Part shown: piece after piece, positions 45,123 to 56,475 of the stretch
How positions within the stretch are numbered: position 1 is the stretch's first letter
Layout: each line of letters begins with the position of its first letter
Position numbers and translations under genes: made by a program
The notes under the pieces: generated by a model
Seen by the model: the letters and a program-made list of their open reading frames with translations, nothing else
Told to the model about the DNA's origin: nothing
The model's database searches: none
Source: Flavimaribacter sediminis
GTDB lineage: Bacteria; Pseudomonadota; Alphaproteobacteria; Rhizobiales; Rhizobiaceae
Direction: 5' to 3'
DNA length: 64,000 bases
Assembly (NCBI RefSeq): GCF_019492055.1
Contig: NZ_JAICBX010000005.1
Coordinates: forward strand, 248,001 to 312,000

Positions 45123-45734
45123 TCAGGCCTGACCGCACTCGCTTGAAAGCATGACCGGATCTATGCCGAGACAGGCAAAGGCCTGGTCGTATTTGTCGTC
45201 GATGGCTTCGCCGAAAATGAAATCGGCGGTGGCCGGACAGGTTAGCCAGCCATTGGCGCTGATCTCGTTTTCGAGTTGCCCCGCGCCCCAGCCCGAATAG
45301 CCCATCATGACGATCGCCTGTTCGGGTCCGCGGTTTTCGCTGATCGCGCGCAGGATGTCGGTGGTTGCAGTCACGCACAGATTTTCGGCAACAACCATCG
45401 TGGATTGGCTGGTGTAATTGTCGGAGTGGAGGACAAACCCCCTGCCCGTATCGACCGGCCCGCCATTCTGCACCCGCATTCGCTGCGCCCGGTCTGGCAG
45501 GGTGATCGCTTCCTTCTCGTCTATGAGTTCCAGTTGGAGGAGCAATTCGTCGAAACCGAGCTGCTGCGGACGGTTGAGGACAAACCCCATCGCACCGTTT
45601 TCCGAATGGGCGCAGACATAGATCACCGTACGGGCGAAATTGCTGTCGCTTAGCCCAGGCATGGCGATAAGAAGCTGGCCTTCGAAGCAGCCATTGCCTC
45701 TTTCCTCAGGACCGGTTTCCTCAAGAATGTTCAT
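45123..45734 (-). CDS. YqgE/AlgH family protein (DUF179)
   Basis: 203 residues from the ATG at 45734. GQLLIAMPGLSDSNFARTVIYVC and GAMGFVLNRP are the family signature, with VQNGGPVDTGRGFVLH and YSGWGAGQLENEI further on. The family is widespread and small; its function is not known. It is convergent with the EAL protein and divergent from the DsbD-domain gene. The longer upstream frame lacks support. Confidence 0.9.
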   Translation of the reverse strand: MNILEETGPEERGNGCFEGQLLIAMPGLSDSNFARTVIYVCAHSENGAMGFVLNRPQQLGFDELLLQLELIDEKEAITLPDRAQRMRVQNGGPVDTGRGFVLHSDNYTSQSTMVVAENLCVTATTDILRAISENRGPEQAIVMMGYSGWGAGQLENEISANGWLTCPATADFIFGEAIDDKYDQAFACLGIDPVMLSSECGQA

Positions 45735-45880
45735 GGACGCCAGCTTAGCACGCTCTGTGCGAATGGGAAGGGACGGAGCGGCCGGATGGGCGGATTTTGC
45801 TGCGTCGGCATCACCCGAATATGATCCGGAGCGAACAGAGTTTACTGGTTCGCGCACGCGACAGCGCCTAATGTCTCGTC

Positions 45881-46708
45881 ATGTTAAGAATCCTTCATTC
45901 CCCCTCATCCGCCATTGTTGCATTTTATCTTGCCTTCATCACACTGCCGGTCGTGGGACATACCGCCAGCAGCGAGTGGGCTGAAACGGAGGGCGGGCGC
46001 GTGCGCCTTACAGCACTGCCGCCGTCGGAAGACGGCGTAATCCTCGCCATTCTCGACGTCGACCTGCTGCCGGGTTGGAAAACCTATTGGCGCGATCCGG
46101 GCGACGCCGGCATTCCGCCGCAGCTCGATTTTGCAAAAAGCGCCAATATCGAGACCGCCGAAACAAAGTTTCCGGCCCCCGAACGCATCGACGACGGCTA
46201 TGCGGTCTGGGCGGGCTACACCTATCCGGTCGCATTTCCGATCCGCCTTGATCAACGCGAAGCCGGAACGCAGAGCGTCATCGACGTTAACGTCTTCATG
46301 GGCATCTGCGAAAAGATATGCATACCCGTACAGGCGGAGTTCAACGTGACGGTGGCGCCGCAGGACGCAGCGACCGATTATGAAAAGCATCTCGTCGAAA
46401 CAGCATTTCGCCAATTACCCGCTCAACCGCATGACGGATTTCGCATTGACGGCGTCACGCTTGACGACAATGGCAAGTCAGTCAGCTTCAATATGCATGC
46501 GCCCGGAGATGAGATCGAAATCTTTGTGACGGGTCCCCAGGGCTGGGTCTTCGACGCGCCACAAGCACAGGCTTCCAAGGATGGGTACACCACGTTCCAG
46601 GCGCCTATTCTCGACGCGCCACAAGACGCAACGCTCTCCGGCGCCAGCGTCGTCATCCTCGCGAAAGCCGGACGTCAGAGCATCGAGACCGAAATTAGTG
46701 TGCCCTGA
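45881..46708 (+). CDS. Secreted protein with DsbD N-terminal (alpha) domain only
   Basis: 275 residues with a signal peptide (AIVAFYLAFITLPVVGHTAS). The mature chain is an immunoglobulin-like DsbD N-domain: GWKTYWRDPGDAGIPP is a hallmark, and GICEKICIP holds the Cys pair that in full DsbD passes electrons to periplasmic partners. The membrane and thioredoxin domains of DsbD are missing, so the protein must receive electrons from another source, perhaps a CcdA-like protein elsewhere. A peroxiredoxin gene follows on the same strand. Confidence 0.85.
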   Translation: MLRILHSPSSAIVAFYLAFITLPVVGHTASSEWAETEGGRVRLTALPPSEDGVILAILDVDLLPGWKTYWRDPGDAGIPPQLDFAKSANIETAETKFPAPERIDDGYAVWAGYTYPVAFPIRLDQREAGTQSVIDVNVFMGICEKICIPVQAEFNVTVAPQDAATDYEKHLVETAFRQLPAQPHDGFRIDGVTLDDNGKSVSFNMHAPGDEIEIFVTGPQGWVFDAPQAQASKDGYTTFQAPILDAPQDATLSGASVVILAKAGRQSIETEISVP

Positions 46709-46795
46709 GCCATCGACAGACGCTGGCGATGCAGTATGTATAACGGCGCACACAAATGACGGCAGCTAAAGCCGCCAAGCAAAGGGATGATAAAA

Positions 46796-47281
46796 GTGAC
46801 GATATCAGCAGGTGACAAACTGCCGGAACTGACGCTCAAGGAAGCAACAGCCGACGGCATGAACGAGGTGACGACCAAGGATCTGTTTTCAGGTAAAAAG
46901 GTGGTGCTGTTCGCAGTTCCGGGCGCCTTCACGCCGACCTGCCATCTCAACCATTTGCCGGGCTACCTGGAAAACCGCGACACGATCCTGGCCAAGGGCG
47001 TAGACGAGATTGCGGTGCTTTCCGTCAATGACGGATTCGTCATGGACGCATGGGCGAAAGCCTCCAACGGCGCAGGAAAGATCCGCTTCGTGGCTGACTG
47101 GGACGCAGCCTTCACGAAAGCGATCGGCATGGATATGGACCTGTCAGCGGGAACGCTCGGCGTTCGCTCGAAACGCTACTCGATGATCGTCGAGGACGGC
47201 GTGGTCACATCGCTCAACGTCGAAGACAACCCCGGCCAGGTGGCCAATTCCGGCGCAGCGGCGATTATCGAGCAGCTTTAG
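46796..47281 (+). CDS. Peroxiredoxin, Prx5-like (redoxin)
   Basis: 161 residues from a GTG at 46796, nine bases after AAGGG. An ATG at 46787 is in frame but sits directly on that site, and the GTG gives the usual family N-terminus ([13 protein letters not shown]). [17 protein letters not shown] holds the peroxidatic Cys in the PxxxTxxC motif; no resolving Cys is evident. It reduces hydroperoxides, probably using glutaredoxin or thioredoxin. Its 3' end overlaps the converging rnhA gene by 17 bases. Confidence 0.9.
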   Translation: MTISAGDKLPELTLKEATADGMNEVTTKDLFSGKKVVLFAVPGAFTPTCHLNHLPGYLENRDTILAKGVDEIAVLSVNDGFVMDAWAKASNGAGKIRFVADWDAAFTKAIGMDMDLSAGTLGVRSKRYSMIVEDGVVTSLNVEDNPGQVANSGAAAIIEQL

Positions 47282-47714
47282 GCTTGTAAGGCTCCATGGC
47301 GTGGCGGGCGAGTTCGTCCGCCCGCTCGTTCTCCGGATGTCCGGCGTGGCCCTTGATCCAGTGCCACTTGACCTCGTGCCGATTGCGGACTTCATCGAGC
47401 GCCTGCCAGAGATCGGCGTTCTTCACGGGCTTTTTAGCCGCGTTTCTCCAGCCGTTTTTCTTCCAGCCATGTATCCACTTGCCGATCCCGTCCTTCACAT
47501 AGGACGAGTCGGTGTAAAGATCGACGCTGCAGGGCCGCTTGAGCGTCTCAAGCGCTTCGATCGCGGCGGTCAGTTCCATTCGGTTGTTGGTGGTTTCGGC
47601 TTCACCGCCCGACAATTCCTTTTCGACCTTGCCGTAGCGCAAAATCGCGCCCCAACCGCCAGGCCCCGGATTGCCCGAACAGGCGCCATCGGTGAAGATT
47701 TCGACCGAATTCAT
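47265..47714 (-). CDS. rnhA: Ribonuclease HI
   Basis: 149 residues. It degrades RNA in RNA-DNA hybrids. The catalytic carboxylates appear in [40 protein letters not shown] and [13 protein letters not shown]. The ATG at 47714 overlaps the thrB stop (ATGA). The upstream extension of the frame is not used. Confidence 0.95.
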   Translation of the reverse strand: MNSVEIFTDGACSGNPGPGGWGAILRYGKVEKELSGGEAETTNNRMELTAAIEALETLKRPCSVDLYTDSSYVKDGIGKWIHGWKKNGWRNAAKKPVKNADLWQALDEVRNRHEVKWHWIKGHAGHPENERADELARHAMEPYKPKAAR

Positions 47715-48682
47715 TCGACGCCCCGATAGCCGTATTCTCCGACATTCCCGATCCGGCGATGAAAGCGGAGATATTTCAGATATTCGACCGGGTTCTTCTT
47801 GACCACTTTCGCGTCGTTGGAAACCGTCAGCCAATCATAGAGTCTGGTGAGAAAGAAACGCAGGGCCGCGCCCCTTGCGAGCAACGGCATCGCTTCCAGT
47901 TCCGCATCGTCAAGCGGTCGCACGGATATGTAGCCGTCGAAAAGGGCCATTCCCTTGGTGATGTTGAAAGACCCGTCTTTCTCAAAACACCAGGCGTTGA
48001 GGCAGATGGCGACATCATAGGCCAGGAGATCGTTGCAGGCGAAATAGAAATCGATCAGGCCCGAAAGCCTGTCCGAGAGGAAGAATACATTATCGGGAAA
48101 CAGGTCTGCGTGGATCACGCCGGCAGGCAGATCAACGGGCCAGCCCTCCTCAAGCTCAACCAGATCGTTCTCAATCTCAGCCGCCATGCCGCGCTCGACC
48201 TCTTCGGCGCGCGCCGAAGACATCTCCCACAGGGGCCGCCAGGCACCCACGGATAGCGCATTGGCGCGCTCAAGCTGAAAATCCTGGCTGGCGCTGTGCA
48301 TCTGCGCCAGCGCCCGCCCGACCTCGCGGCAATGCGAAGCCTGGGGATTGCGCGGCCACATGCCTTCCAGAAATTCGATGATGGCCGCGGGACGTCCGGC
48401 CAATTGCCCGATCGCCTCGCCATCCTTGCGGCGTATCGGCAGCGGGCACTTCACCGACTTGTCGGCGAGATGTTCCATCAGTCCCAGAAAGAACGGCAAA
48501 TCGCAGCGGTCGACCCGTTTTTCGTACAGCGTCAGGATGAAGGAATTCCTGTCGGTGGTCATGAGAAAGTTGGAATTCTCGACCCCCTCGGCGATGCCCT
48601 TGTAAGAAAGCAGCGTCCCGATATCGTATTGCTTAAGGAATGCGATCAGTTCCGCTTCGGAGATATCAGTATAAACGGCCAA
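47711..48682 (-). CDS. thrB: Homoserine kinase
   Basis: 323 residues of the aminoglycoside-phosphotransferase-like (type II) homoserine kinase found in alphaproteobacteria, not the GHMP type. [20 protein letters not shown] is the family N-terminus, [15 protein letters not shown] is the catalytic loop with Asp, and [19 protein letters not shown] carries the metal-binding Asp. It phosphorylates homoserine for ThrC. It sits between ispH and rnhA, with a coupled overlap with rnhA. Confidence 0.95.
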   Translation of the reverse strand: MAVYTDISEAELIAFLKQYDIGTLLSYKGIAEGVENSNFLMTTDRNSFILTLYEKRVDRCDLPFFLGLMEHLADKSVKCPLPIRRKDGEAIGQLAGRPAAIIEFLEGMWPRNPQASHCREVGRALAQMHSASQDFQLERANALSVGAWRPLWEMSSARAEEVERGMAAEIENDLVELEEGWPVDLPAGVIHADLFPDNVFFLSDRLSGLIDFYFACNDLLAYDVAICLNAWCFEKDGSFNITKGMALFDGYISVRPLDDAELEAMPLLARGAALRFFLTRLYDWLTVSNDAKVVKKNPVEYLKYLRFHRRIGNVGEYGYRGVE

Positions 48683-48794
48683 TTCCGAGCCCCTTGTCGC
48701 GGCAGTGCTGAGTTGTTCCCGTCGGAACTAAATTTCCCGCAACCAATATGCAAGGCGGTTTGGGGACGCCACGGGCTTTTTCAGGGAAAAACGC

Positions 48795-49862
48795 TTATTC
48801 GGTTCCGGCGCGGGCCAGGCTGCGCGGACGGGGCGCAGGCGCATCGCGCGGTTTGTCGCCATTGACGAAGGCCATATCGGAATCGGTCAGTTCAATGTCT
48901 CGCAGATCCCGCATGACCGGAAAATTCTCGTTTTCGATGGCAGTCTCGGCCAGTTCTATTCGAACGTCGAACCGCGACTTGAAGGCGTCGATGATCTCGT
49001 CGACGATGATCTCGGGCGCCGAAGCTCCGGCTGACAGACCGACGGTCAAAGACTGTGTGTCATCGATCCTGTCCCACGGAATTTCAGATGCTCTTTGCAC
49101 CAGAATGGAATCATGCGCGCCAAAGCGGCTCGCCACCTCGACAAGCCGTCGTGAATTTGACGAGTTCGGCGCGCCGACGATGACGAACAGGTCGCAGTCG
49201 GGCGCCGCCGCCATGACGGCCTCCTGGCGGTTGGTCGTCGCATAACAGATGGATTCAGCGGCCGGCGCAGCCAGATTTGGAAACCGCCGCTGCAGAACCT
49301 TGATGATGCCGGCCGTATCCTCGACCGACAGGGTCGTCTGGGTTACAAAACCGAGCGCGTCGGGATCAGTCGGCTGGTAGGTTTCGGCGTCCTGTTCGGT
49401 CGCTATGAGGCTCACGGCTTCCGGCGGCAGCTGCCCCATCGTTCCGATCACTTCCGGATGTCCGGCGTGTCCGATCAGAACCACGTGCCGACCGAGCCTC
49501 TGGTGACGCATGGCCTGCTTGTGAACCTTGGAAACCAGCGGACAGGTAGCATCCAGATAAAACAGGTTGCGTTCGCGCGCATCGGCGGGAACCGACTTCG
49601 GCACGCCATGGGCTGAAAAGATCACCGGTTGGCGATAGTGTTCCTCTGGAATCTCGTAGAGCTCTTCCACAAACACGGCGCCGCGCGCCTGAAGACCCTC
49701 GACGACATAGCGATTGTGGACGATCTCGTGGCGCACATAGACGGGCGCGCCGTATTTCTTGAGCGCAAGAACGACGATCTGGATCGCCCTGTCAACGCCA
49801 GCGCAAAAGCCGCGCGGTCCACACAGGCGAATGGTCAGCGGAGCCTTCTCAGCTTCGGTCAT
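48795..49862 (-). CDS. ispH: 4-hydroxy-3-methylbut-2-enyl diphosphate reductase
   Basis: 355 residues. This 4Fe-4S enzyme makes IPP and DMAPP in the last step of the non-mevalonate pathway. The three cluster Cys residues lie in [27 protein letters not shown] and [29 protein letters not shown] and the catalytic Glu/Thr region [11 protein letters not shown] are also present. The C-terminal tail after residue about 320 is Arg/Pro-rich. It lies between SURF1 and thrB on the same strand. Confidence 0.95.
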   Translation of the reverse strand: MTEAEKAPLTIRLCGPRGFCAGVDRAIQIVVLALKKYGAPVYVRHEIVHNRYVVEGLQARGAVFVEELYEIPEEHYRQPVIFSAHGVPKSVPADARERNLFYLDATCPLVSKVHKQAMRHQRLGRHVVLIGHAGHPEVIGTMGQLPPEAVSLIATEQDAETYQPTDPDALGFVTQTTLSVEDTAGIIKVLQRRFPNLAAPAAESICYATTNRQEAVMAAAPDCDLFVIVGAPNSSNSRRLVEVASRFGAHDSILVQRASEIPWDRIDDTQSLTVGLSAGASAPEIIVDEIIDAFKSRFDVRIELAETAIENENFPVMRDLRDIELTDSDMAFVNGDKPRDAPAPRPRSLARAGTE

Positions 49863-49939
49863 GGATTAAATCGCAATCATTTGTGTGGCGCGTCATCGCT
49901 ACAGCAGATATGGGATCGCCGGTCCGGGATCAACCTTCA

Positions 49940-50734
49940 TCAGTCTTTTTCGTTTCGCGCGCGCCAGACGTAGTAGCCGGCCACAAGCACGAGAGCGGCC
50001 GCCAATCCGAACCATGTGATCACATATTGCAGGTGATTGTTGGGCAGATTGACCCGGGTGACGCCGGCGATCGGCCCTTCGATCGGCGGCGCGTCCGACA
50101 AAGCGATATCCGCGAAAAACGGCGTGACCTTTTCGGGGTCCAGGCCCATTGCAGTCGCCATCGACGGCATGTCCTTCCAGTACCACGTGGCGTTGGCGGG
50201 GTCGTTGTCCGGCACCACCCAGCCCGGCTTTTCGAAGAGCGGATTGCGGGCGAGCGCTACAAATTCGACAGGTCGGTCCACCGGCTTCCAGGGACGGTTC
50301 GAGGCGTCCTTCAGATCATAGGGAACGAAGCCGCGATTGACGATGATCGTCTTGCCGTCAGCCGTGGTCAGCGGCGCATACAGATACCAGCCGGACGCGC
50401 CTTGATGGGTCGCCAGATAATCCTGTTCCTTTGTGTGATCAAAAACGCCAGAGAGCCGGATTGGCACATAATCCACATCCCCCGTTTTTCGCCATAATGC
50501 GAGCGCCTCGTCCAGCGTCAGCGGCGCGCCCCGCATTCGTTGCTCGATTGTCGCAATGAGATTTTCTTTCCACTCGAGCCGCCTGACCTGCCAGCTGCCA
50601 AGCGCGACAAGTATGACGAGCGCCGCGATCGTGATTGTATAGAACAGCAGGCCGGGCCGCCGCCTTCGCCCCGGCTCCTGCTCAACTGCTTGGCGTTTAC
50701 CCGCCGTTTTGGGGTTCGATGTCACCGCTCGCAT
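49940..50734 (-). CDS. SURF1 family cytochrome oxidase assembly protein
   Basis: 264 residues with two membrane helices, one near the N-terminus (LLFYTITIAALVILVALGSW) and one at the C-terminus (VITWFGLAAALVLVAGYYVW), flanking a periplasmic domain with VNRGFVPYDLKD and the late NLPNNHLQYVITW. SURF1/Shy1 helps insert heme a into subunit I of aa3 oxidase. It lies downstream of ctaE and the DUF983 gene, as is common in this order. AGGA lies almost against the ATG, so the start could shift slightly. Confidence 0.92.
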   Translation of the reverse strand: MRAVTSNPKTAGKRQAVEQEPGRRRRPGLLFYTITIAALVILVALGSWQVRRLEWKENLIATIEQRMRGAPLTLDEALALWRKTGDVDYVPIRLSGVFDHTKEQDYLATHQGASGWYLYAPLTTADGKTIIVNRGFVPYDLKDASNRPWKPVDRPVEFVALARNPLFEKPGWVVPDNDPANATWYWKDMPSMATAMGLDPEKVTPFFADIALSDAPPIEGPIAGVTRVNLPNNHLQYVITWFGLAAALVLVAGYYVWRARNEKD

Positions 50735-50755
50735 TCCTGTTGGGGCGGCGTATGC

Positions 50756-51142
50756 TCAACCCCTGTCGATCTTGCCTTCACTGGCGTCGTTCTTGAACTG
50801 CATGTTGATCAGCACGCCCTTGAGCGCCCGCAGCAGCCAGAGGGACAGTCCAATGGTTAGAGGTATCCACAAAATGAAATGCAGCCATAGCGGCGGCGAG
50901 TAGCTGACCTCTAGCCAAAGCGCCAGACCAACAACAATAAAGCCTATGATGAGGATGACGAAGACCGCCGGTCCGTCGCCAGCATCAGCAAAATCATAAT
51001 CCAAACCGCACATTGCACAGTTCTTTTTCAGCGTCAGGAAACCATCGAATAGATGTCCCTGACCGCACCGCGGACATCGTCCCTTAATACCTGTCGAAAT
51101 CGGATCGAGTGACGGATAGATCGCCCTGTCCTGCTCGCTCAT
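50756..51142 (-). CDS. DUF983 membrane protein
   Basis: 128 residues. Two CxxC pairs at the N-terminus (GRCPRCGQGHLF and CAMCGLDY) could bind zinc, followed by two membrane helices (AVFVILIIGFIVVGLALWLEV and LHFILWIPLTIGLSLWLL). Genes of this family lie in cytochrome oxidase clusters of alphaproteobacteria between ctaE and SURF1, as here, and may help oxidase assembly. No biochemical role is established that I know of. Confidence 0.9.
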   Translation of the reverse strand: MSEQDRAIYPSLDPISTGIKGRCPRCGQGHLFDGFLTLKKNCAMCGLDYDFADAGDGPAVFVILIIGFIVVGLALWLEVSYSPPLWLHFILWIPLTIGLSLWLLRALKGVLINMQFKNDASEGKIDRG

Positions 51143-51166
51143 CGAAAATCAGTCTCCCGAAATGAT

Positions 51167-51199
51167 GAAGGGCGCCGACGCGTAGCGCCGGCGCCCTTC
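51167..51199 (-). terminator. Stem-loop after ctaE
   Basis: GAAGGGCGCCG and its complement CGGCGCCCTTC form an 11-bp stem around an 11-base loop, 20 bases after the ctaE stop and before the DUF983 start. There is no T run, so partial termination or mRNA 3' protection is as likely as a full stop. Confidence 0.5.
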
Positions 51200-51218
51200 C
51201 GAATTGCCGCCGGGCTGG

Positions 51219-52094
51219 TCAGTGCGCAATTTCCGCGCCCCAGGAAGCCCAGATGTAAATGCTGAAGAAAAGGAACAGCCAGACAACGTCCACGAAGTGC
51301 CAGTACCAAGCGGCGGCCTCCATGCCGAAATGCTGCTTGGGGGTAAAGTCTCCAGCCATTGCCCGGATGAGGCAGACCAGCAGGAATATCGTTCCGATTA
51401 TGACGTGGAACCCGTGAAATCCGGTGGCCATGAAGAACGTCGCGCCATAGATCGATTCCTTGAAGGCGAAAGGCGCGTGAATGTACTCGTAGAGCTGTAC
51501 AAAAGAAAACAGGACACCGAGCGCAACGGTGATGGCAAGTCCTGCCACCAGGCCGTCGCGACGGTTGTGCAGAAGGGAATGGTGCGCCCAGGTCACCGCC
51601 GTGCCGGAAAGCAGCAGGATGATCGTGTTGTAAAGCGGCAGGTGCATGGGATCCAGCACCTCGATGCCGACCGGCGGCCAGTGTCCTCCAGTATGCTCGA
51701 CACGGGCGTATTGCGCGGCTTCGCCTGCGTAAATGGCTGCGTCGAAGAAGGCCCAGAACCAGGCGACGAAGAACATCACTTCCGAAGCGATGAACATCAG
51801 CATGCCGTAGCGCAGATGCAGCGACACAACGCGGGTATGATGACCCTGATGGGCTTCTTTTACAACATCGGTCCACCACCCAATCATGGTGAACAGCACA
51901 ACCGCCAGTCCGATGAAGAAGAGATAGGGGCTGGCCATATCCATTCCGAACAACGGTAGCGAGCCGCCTGACAGGTAGCGCATGTATCCGATGCCGCCGA
52001 GCGCCATAACAAGCGCGCCCATGGATCCTACAAACGGCCAAGGGCTGGGATCGATAATGTGATAGTCGTGTTGTTTCTGATGCGCCTCGGCCAT
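51219..52094 (-). CDS. ctaE: Cytochrome c oxidase subunit III
   Basis: 291 residues with seven membrane helices. YHIIDPSPWPFVGSMGALVM is the family N-terminus, and FFVAWFWAFFDAAIY, FMATGFHGFHVIIGT and WYWHFVDVVWLFLF are conserved subunit III segments. It stabilises the catalytic core of aa3-type oxidase in the cytoplasmic membrane. It follows ctaG by 53 bases. Confidence 0.96.
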   Translation of the reverse strand: MAEAHQKQHDYHIIDPSPWPFVGSMGALVMALGGIGYMRYLSGGSLPLFGMDMASPYLFFIGLAVVLFTMIGWWTDVVKEAHQGHHTRVVSLHLRYGMLMFIASEVMFFVAWFWAFFDAAIYAGEAAQYARVEHTGGHWPPVGIEVLDPMHLPLYNTIILLLSGTAVTWAHHSLLHNRRDGLVAGLAITVALGVLFSFVQLYEYIHAPFAFKESIYGATFFMATGFHGFHVIIGTIFLLVCLIRAMAGDFTPKQHFGMEAAAWYWHFVDVVWLFLFFSIYIWASWGAEIAH

Positions 52095-52147
52095 TTCGTT
52101 TTCCCCGATTACGTCATTCTCTCGCCGCCTGCGCGGCGCTGTTGATA

Positions 52148-52759
52148 TTAGAGCCTTCCGGCTTCTTCGTTCCTGATCTGCCTGACTTCCGCCACTGGCT
52201 TCGCCTCATCCTCGATGGGATACATAGTATAGGAAAGCGTCAGTGTCGTGATGTGTTTCGTTTCAGGTGCGTCGACAATCGCCGGATCCACGTAAAACAC
52301 GACCGGCATATCCAGCGTCTCTCCCGGCTGCAGATCCGTTTCCGTAAAACAAAAGCATTCGACCTTGTTGAAATAGACGCCGGCGGCCTGGGGCGTCACG
52401 TTGAACAAGGCTTGCCCGCCCGTCGTCCTGTCCGATTTGTTCCTGGCGAGATAAGAAATCTGCCGGGTTTCGCCTATCCGGACTTCGACCTCGCGCTCCA
52501 CGGGCTTGAACTCCCAGTCGAGCCCGCTTGAAATATTGGAATCAAACCGCACCTTGATCGTCCGATCAAGGATCCGGTTCGAATATTGCTCGGCTCTCTG
52601 GATAGTTCCGCCATAACCCGTGACCTGGCAGAAGAGCTGGTAAAGCGGAACTGCGGCGTAGGAAAGTCCGATCATGCCGACAACGACGCCAACGCAACCG
52701 AGCAGGATTGCGTTGTTCCGCTTCGCATTCGCTTTGAGCTTTTCCGAAGGCCTGTCCAT
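52148..52759 (-). CDS. ctaG: Cytochrome c oxidase assembly protein CtaG/Cox11
   Basis: 203 residues with one N-terminal membrane helix ([20 protein letters not shown]) and a periplasmic domain carrying the CuB-delivery motif CFCFTE ([16 protein letters not shown]). [15 protein letters not shown] is a further signature with a conserved Cys. It inserts CuB into subunit I. The ATG at 52759 is five bases after AGGA; an ATG at 52762 is adjacent. It starts nine bases after the stop of the small coxF-like gene. Confidence 0.94.
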   Translation of the reverse strand: MDRPSEKLKANAKRNNAILLGCVGVVVGMIGLSYAAVPLYQLFCQVTGYGGTIQRAEQYSNRILDRTIKVRFDSNISSGLDWEFKPVEREVEVRIGETRQISYLARNKSDRTTGGQALFNVTPQAAGVYFNKVECFCFTETDLQPGETLDMPVVFYVDPAIVDAPETKHITTLTLSYTMYPIEDEAKPVAEVRQIRNEEAGRL

Positions 52760-52767
52760 CATTGTCC

Positions 52768-52917
52768 TCAAAGCGGCCTGTCAAACATGCTGGGACCGAA
52801 TTTCACGATCGTCGCGACATAGAAAAGCACGACCAGAAGCGCCAGCGCCAAGGCTATCGCCACCGAACGACGACGTCTGACCTTTTTCTGACTCTCGGTC
52901 AGTTCTATCCGATCCAT
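52768..52917 (-). CDS. CoxF-like small membrane protein of the oxidase cluster
   Basis: A 49-codon gene between ctaB and ctaG. The product starts [17 protein letters not shown], has one membrane helix ([20 protein letters not shown]) and ends [11 protein letters not shown]. Short single-span proteins at this exact position are annotated CoxF or as hypothetical oxidase assembly proteins in rhizobia and relatives. It starts three bases after the ctaB stop (or with a GTG at 52920 adjacent to it), so it is in the same transcript. Function is inferred from position only. Confidence 0.8.
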   Translation of the reverse strand: MDRIELTESQKKVRRRRSVAIALALALLVVLFYVATIVKFGPSMFDRPL

Positions 52918-52920
52918 CAC

Positions 52921-53856
52921 TCATAATCCAAAACGCACGGCCAATCCTTCGACAAGAAGGACCGCAAACAGACTGGCAAGATAGAGAAGAGAAAATCCGA
53001 ACAGGGATTTCGCCGGGGCCATCACCGCATCGGTGTCCGGCATCCTGAACACTCGCCATGCGCGTTGCACAAACAGCAAGCCCATTATGGCGGAAAACAC
53101 GCCGTATACGGGACTGGCGAACCCGAGAGCATAAGGGAGCACGCCGACGCAAGCTGTCAACACGGCGTAAAACAGGATCTGCCCCTTGGTGGATTTCATG
53201 CCGGCCACGTTCGGCATCATCGGCACGCCGGCCTTTTCGTAGTCGCCGACCTTGTAAAGCGCCAGCGCCCAGAAATGCGGCGGCGTCCAAAGGAAGATCA
53301 TCAGAAAGAGAACGATGCTGTCGATAGACACGGTTCCGGTCACGCAGGCCCAACCGATCATTGGAGGAAAAGCGCCGGCGGCGCCCCCGATCACGATATT
53401 CTGTGGCGTCGATCGCTTGAGCCACATCGTGTAAATGACGGCATAGAAGAAAATCGTGAAGGCCAGAAGAAACCCTGCGAACCAGTTGACCAGAAGCCCC
53501 AGCGTCAACACCGAGAAGGCGGCGAGCACCAGACCGAAGGACAAGGCTTCCTGAGGCTTGATCCGCCCAGTCGGGATCGGACGGCCTGAGGTGCGCGACA
53601 TCACGCGGTCGATGTCGGCGTCGTACCACATGTTCAACGCTCCGGAGGCGCCCGCGCCAATTGCGATGCACAAGATGGCGACGAAGGCCAGGAACGGGTG
53701 GATGCCCCCCGGAGCCACGATCATTCCGGCAAGGGCCGTAAAGACGACAAGCGACATTACGCGCGGCTTCAACAGCGCGAAATAGTCACGCGGCTCGGCC
53801 TCGGAAAACCCGATATCGGCGGAGTCGAGCGTTGCCATGTCTTCAGAATAGGTCAT
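52921..53856 (-). CDS. ctaB: Protoheme IX farnesyltransferase (heme O synthase)
   Basis: 311 residues with about nine membrane helices of the UbiA prenyltransferase superfamily. [21 protein letters not shown] is the Asp-rich prenyl-diphosphate motif, and [21 protein letters not shown] the second conserved loop. It farnesylates heme B to heme O for the oxidase. A second in-frame ATG seven codons in could also be used. The strong hairpin at 53888-53911 separates it from ctaD. Confidence 0.95.
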   Translation of the reverse strand: MTYSEDMATLDSADIGFSEAEPRDYFALLKPRVMSLVVFTALAGMIVAPGGIHPFLAFVAILCIAIGAGASGALNMWYDADIDRVMSRTSGRPIPTGRIKPQEALSFGLVLAAFSVLTLGLLVNWFAGFLLAFTIFFYAVIYTMWLKRSTPQNIVIGGAAGAFPPMIGWACVTGTVSIDSIVLFLMIFLWTPPHFWALALYKVGDYEKAGVPMMPNVAGMKSTKGQILFYAVLTACVGVLPYALGFASPVYGVFSAIMGLLFVQRAWRVFRMPDTDAVMAPAKSLFGFSLLYLASLFAVLLVEGLAVRFGL

Positions 53857-53887
53857 TCGCGACTTTCAACGTCCCTTATCAGATGCA

Positions 53888-53911
53888 GGGAGCCGCCCGA
53901 AGGCGGCTCCC
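53888..53911 (-). terminator. UUCG-loop stem between ctaD and ctaB
   Basis: On the coding strand GGGAGCCGCC, loop TTCG, then GGCGGCTCCC: a perfect 10-bp GC-rich stem capped by the very stable UUCG tetraloop, nine bases after the ctaD stop. No T run follows, so it may stabilise the ctaCD mRNA end or cause partial termination. Confidence 0.6.
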
Positions 53912-53919
53912 GCGTTAGC

Positions 53920-55578
<1,659 letters not shown>

Positions 55579-56475
55579 CTACTCCTTGATCTTCTCTGCT
55601 TCGTTGGCTGCAAGCCTGACAGTCTTGTCCTGTTCGATGGAGGCCATCAACTGCTTGTTGGCCTCGCCGAGATTATCGGCCGCCGAGGCCAGCCATGCGT
55701 TGTATTGCTCTTCCGATACGACCCGGATCGCGATCGGCATATAGGCGTGGTCCTTACCGCACAGTTCAGAACACTGTCCGTAATAGAGGCCTTCTTTTTC
55801 GGCCAGGAACCATGTTTCGTTCATCCGACCCGGCACGGCGTCCATCTTGATGCCAAAAGACGGCATTGCGAAGGAATGTATCACGTCCGCAGCGGTAATC
55901 AGAAGTCTGACGGTCATGCCGACCGGAACGACAACTTCGTTGTCAACGGCGAGCAGCCGCGGATAGACGGCTTTGTCTTCCTTGCCGTACTGCGCTCTGT
56001 CCGCGTCGGCAAGAATCAGCGCATCGAAAGAGAGCTCATTCTCGGTCTGGTATTCGTAACCCCAGTACCACTGGTATCCGGTCGCCTTGATCGTGAGATC
56101 AGGCTCTCCCGGAGGCGTATATTGCGCGTTCAGCAGCTGAAAGGAGGGCACGGCGAGGAAAAGCAGGATGACGACAGGGCCGATCGTCCAGATAACCTCG
56201 ACAAGTGTGTTGTGGCTGGTTTTCGACGGAACGGGGTTTGCTCCCGCCCTGAAACGCAGGACCACAATTACCAGAAGCGCCAGCACGAGGATTGTGATGG
56301 GGACAATGAACCACAGGGTATAGTGATTGAACCATCTGATTTCATGCATGATGCCGGTCGCCGCTTGCTGCATGCCTGTTTCCCAGGGGCGCGGCTGATC
56401 GGCCAAGGACGGGGTCACCATCAGCAGCACGCCTATCAGGGCTAGAACTGCATTCAACGGGTTTCTCACTACCAT
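55579..56475 (-). CDS. ctaC: Cytochrome c oxidase subunit II
   Basis: 298 residues from the ATG at 56475; a GTG two codons in is equally well placed for the GGGAG site. A signal peptide (ALIGVLLMVTPSLA) and two membrane helices precede the CuA cupredoxin domain, whose ligands lie in VIHSFAMPSFGIKMD and GQCSELCGKDHAYMPI. It accepts electrons from cytochrome c. It is the first gene of the long leftward oxidase run. Confidence 0.96.
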   Translation of the reverse strand: MVVRNPLNAVLALIGVLLMVTPSLADQPRPWETGMQQAATGIMHEIRWFNHYTLWFIVPITILVLALLVIVVLRFRAGANPVPSKTSHNTLVEVIWTIGPVVILLFLAVPSFQLLNAQYTPPGEPDLTIKATGYQWYWGYEYQTENELSFDALILADADRAQYGKEDKAVYPRLLAVDNEVVVPVGMTVRLLITAADVIHSFAMPSFGIKMDAVPGRMNETWFLAEKEGLYYGQCSELCGKDHAYMPIAIRVVSEEQYNAWLASAADNLGEANKQLMASIEQDKTVRLAANEAEKIKE

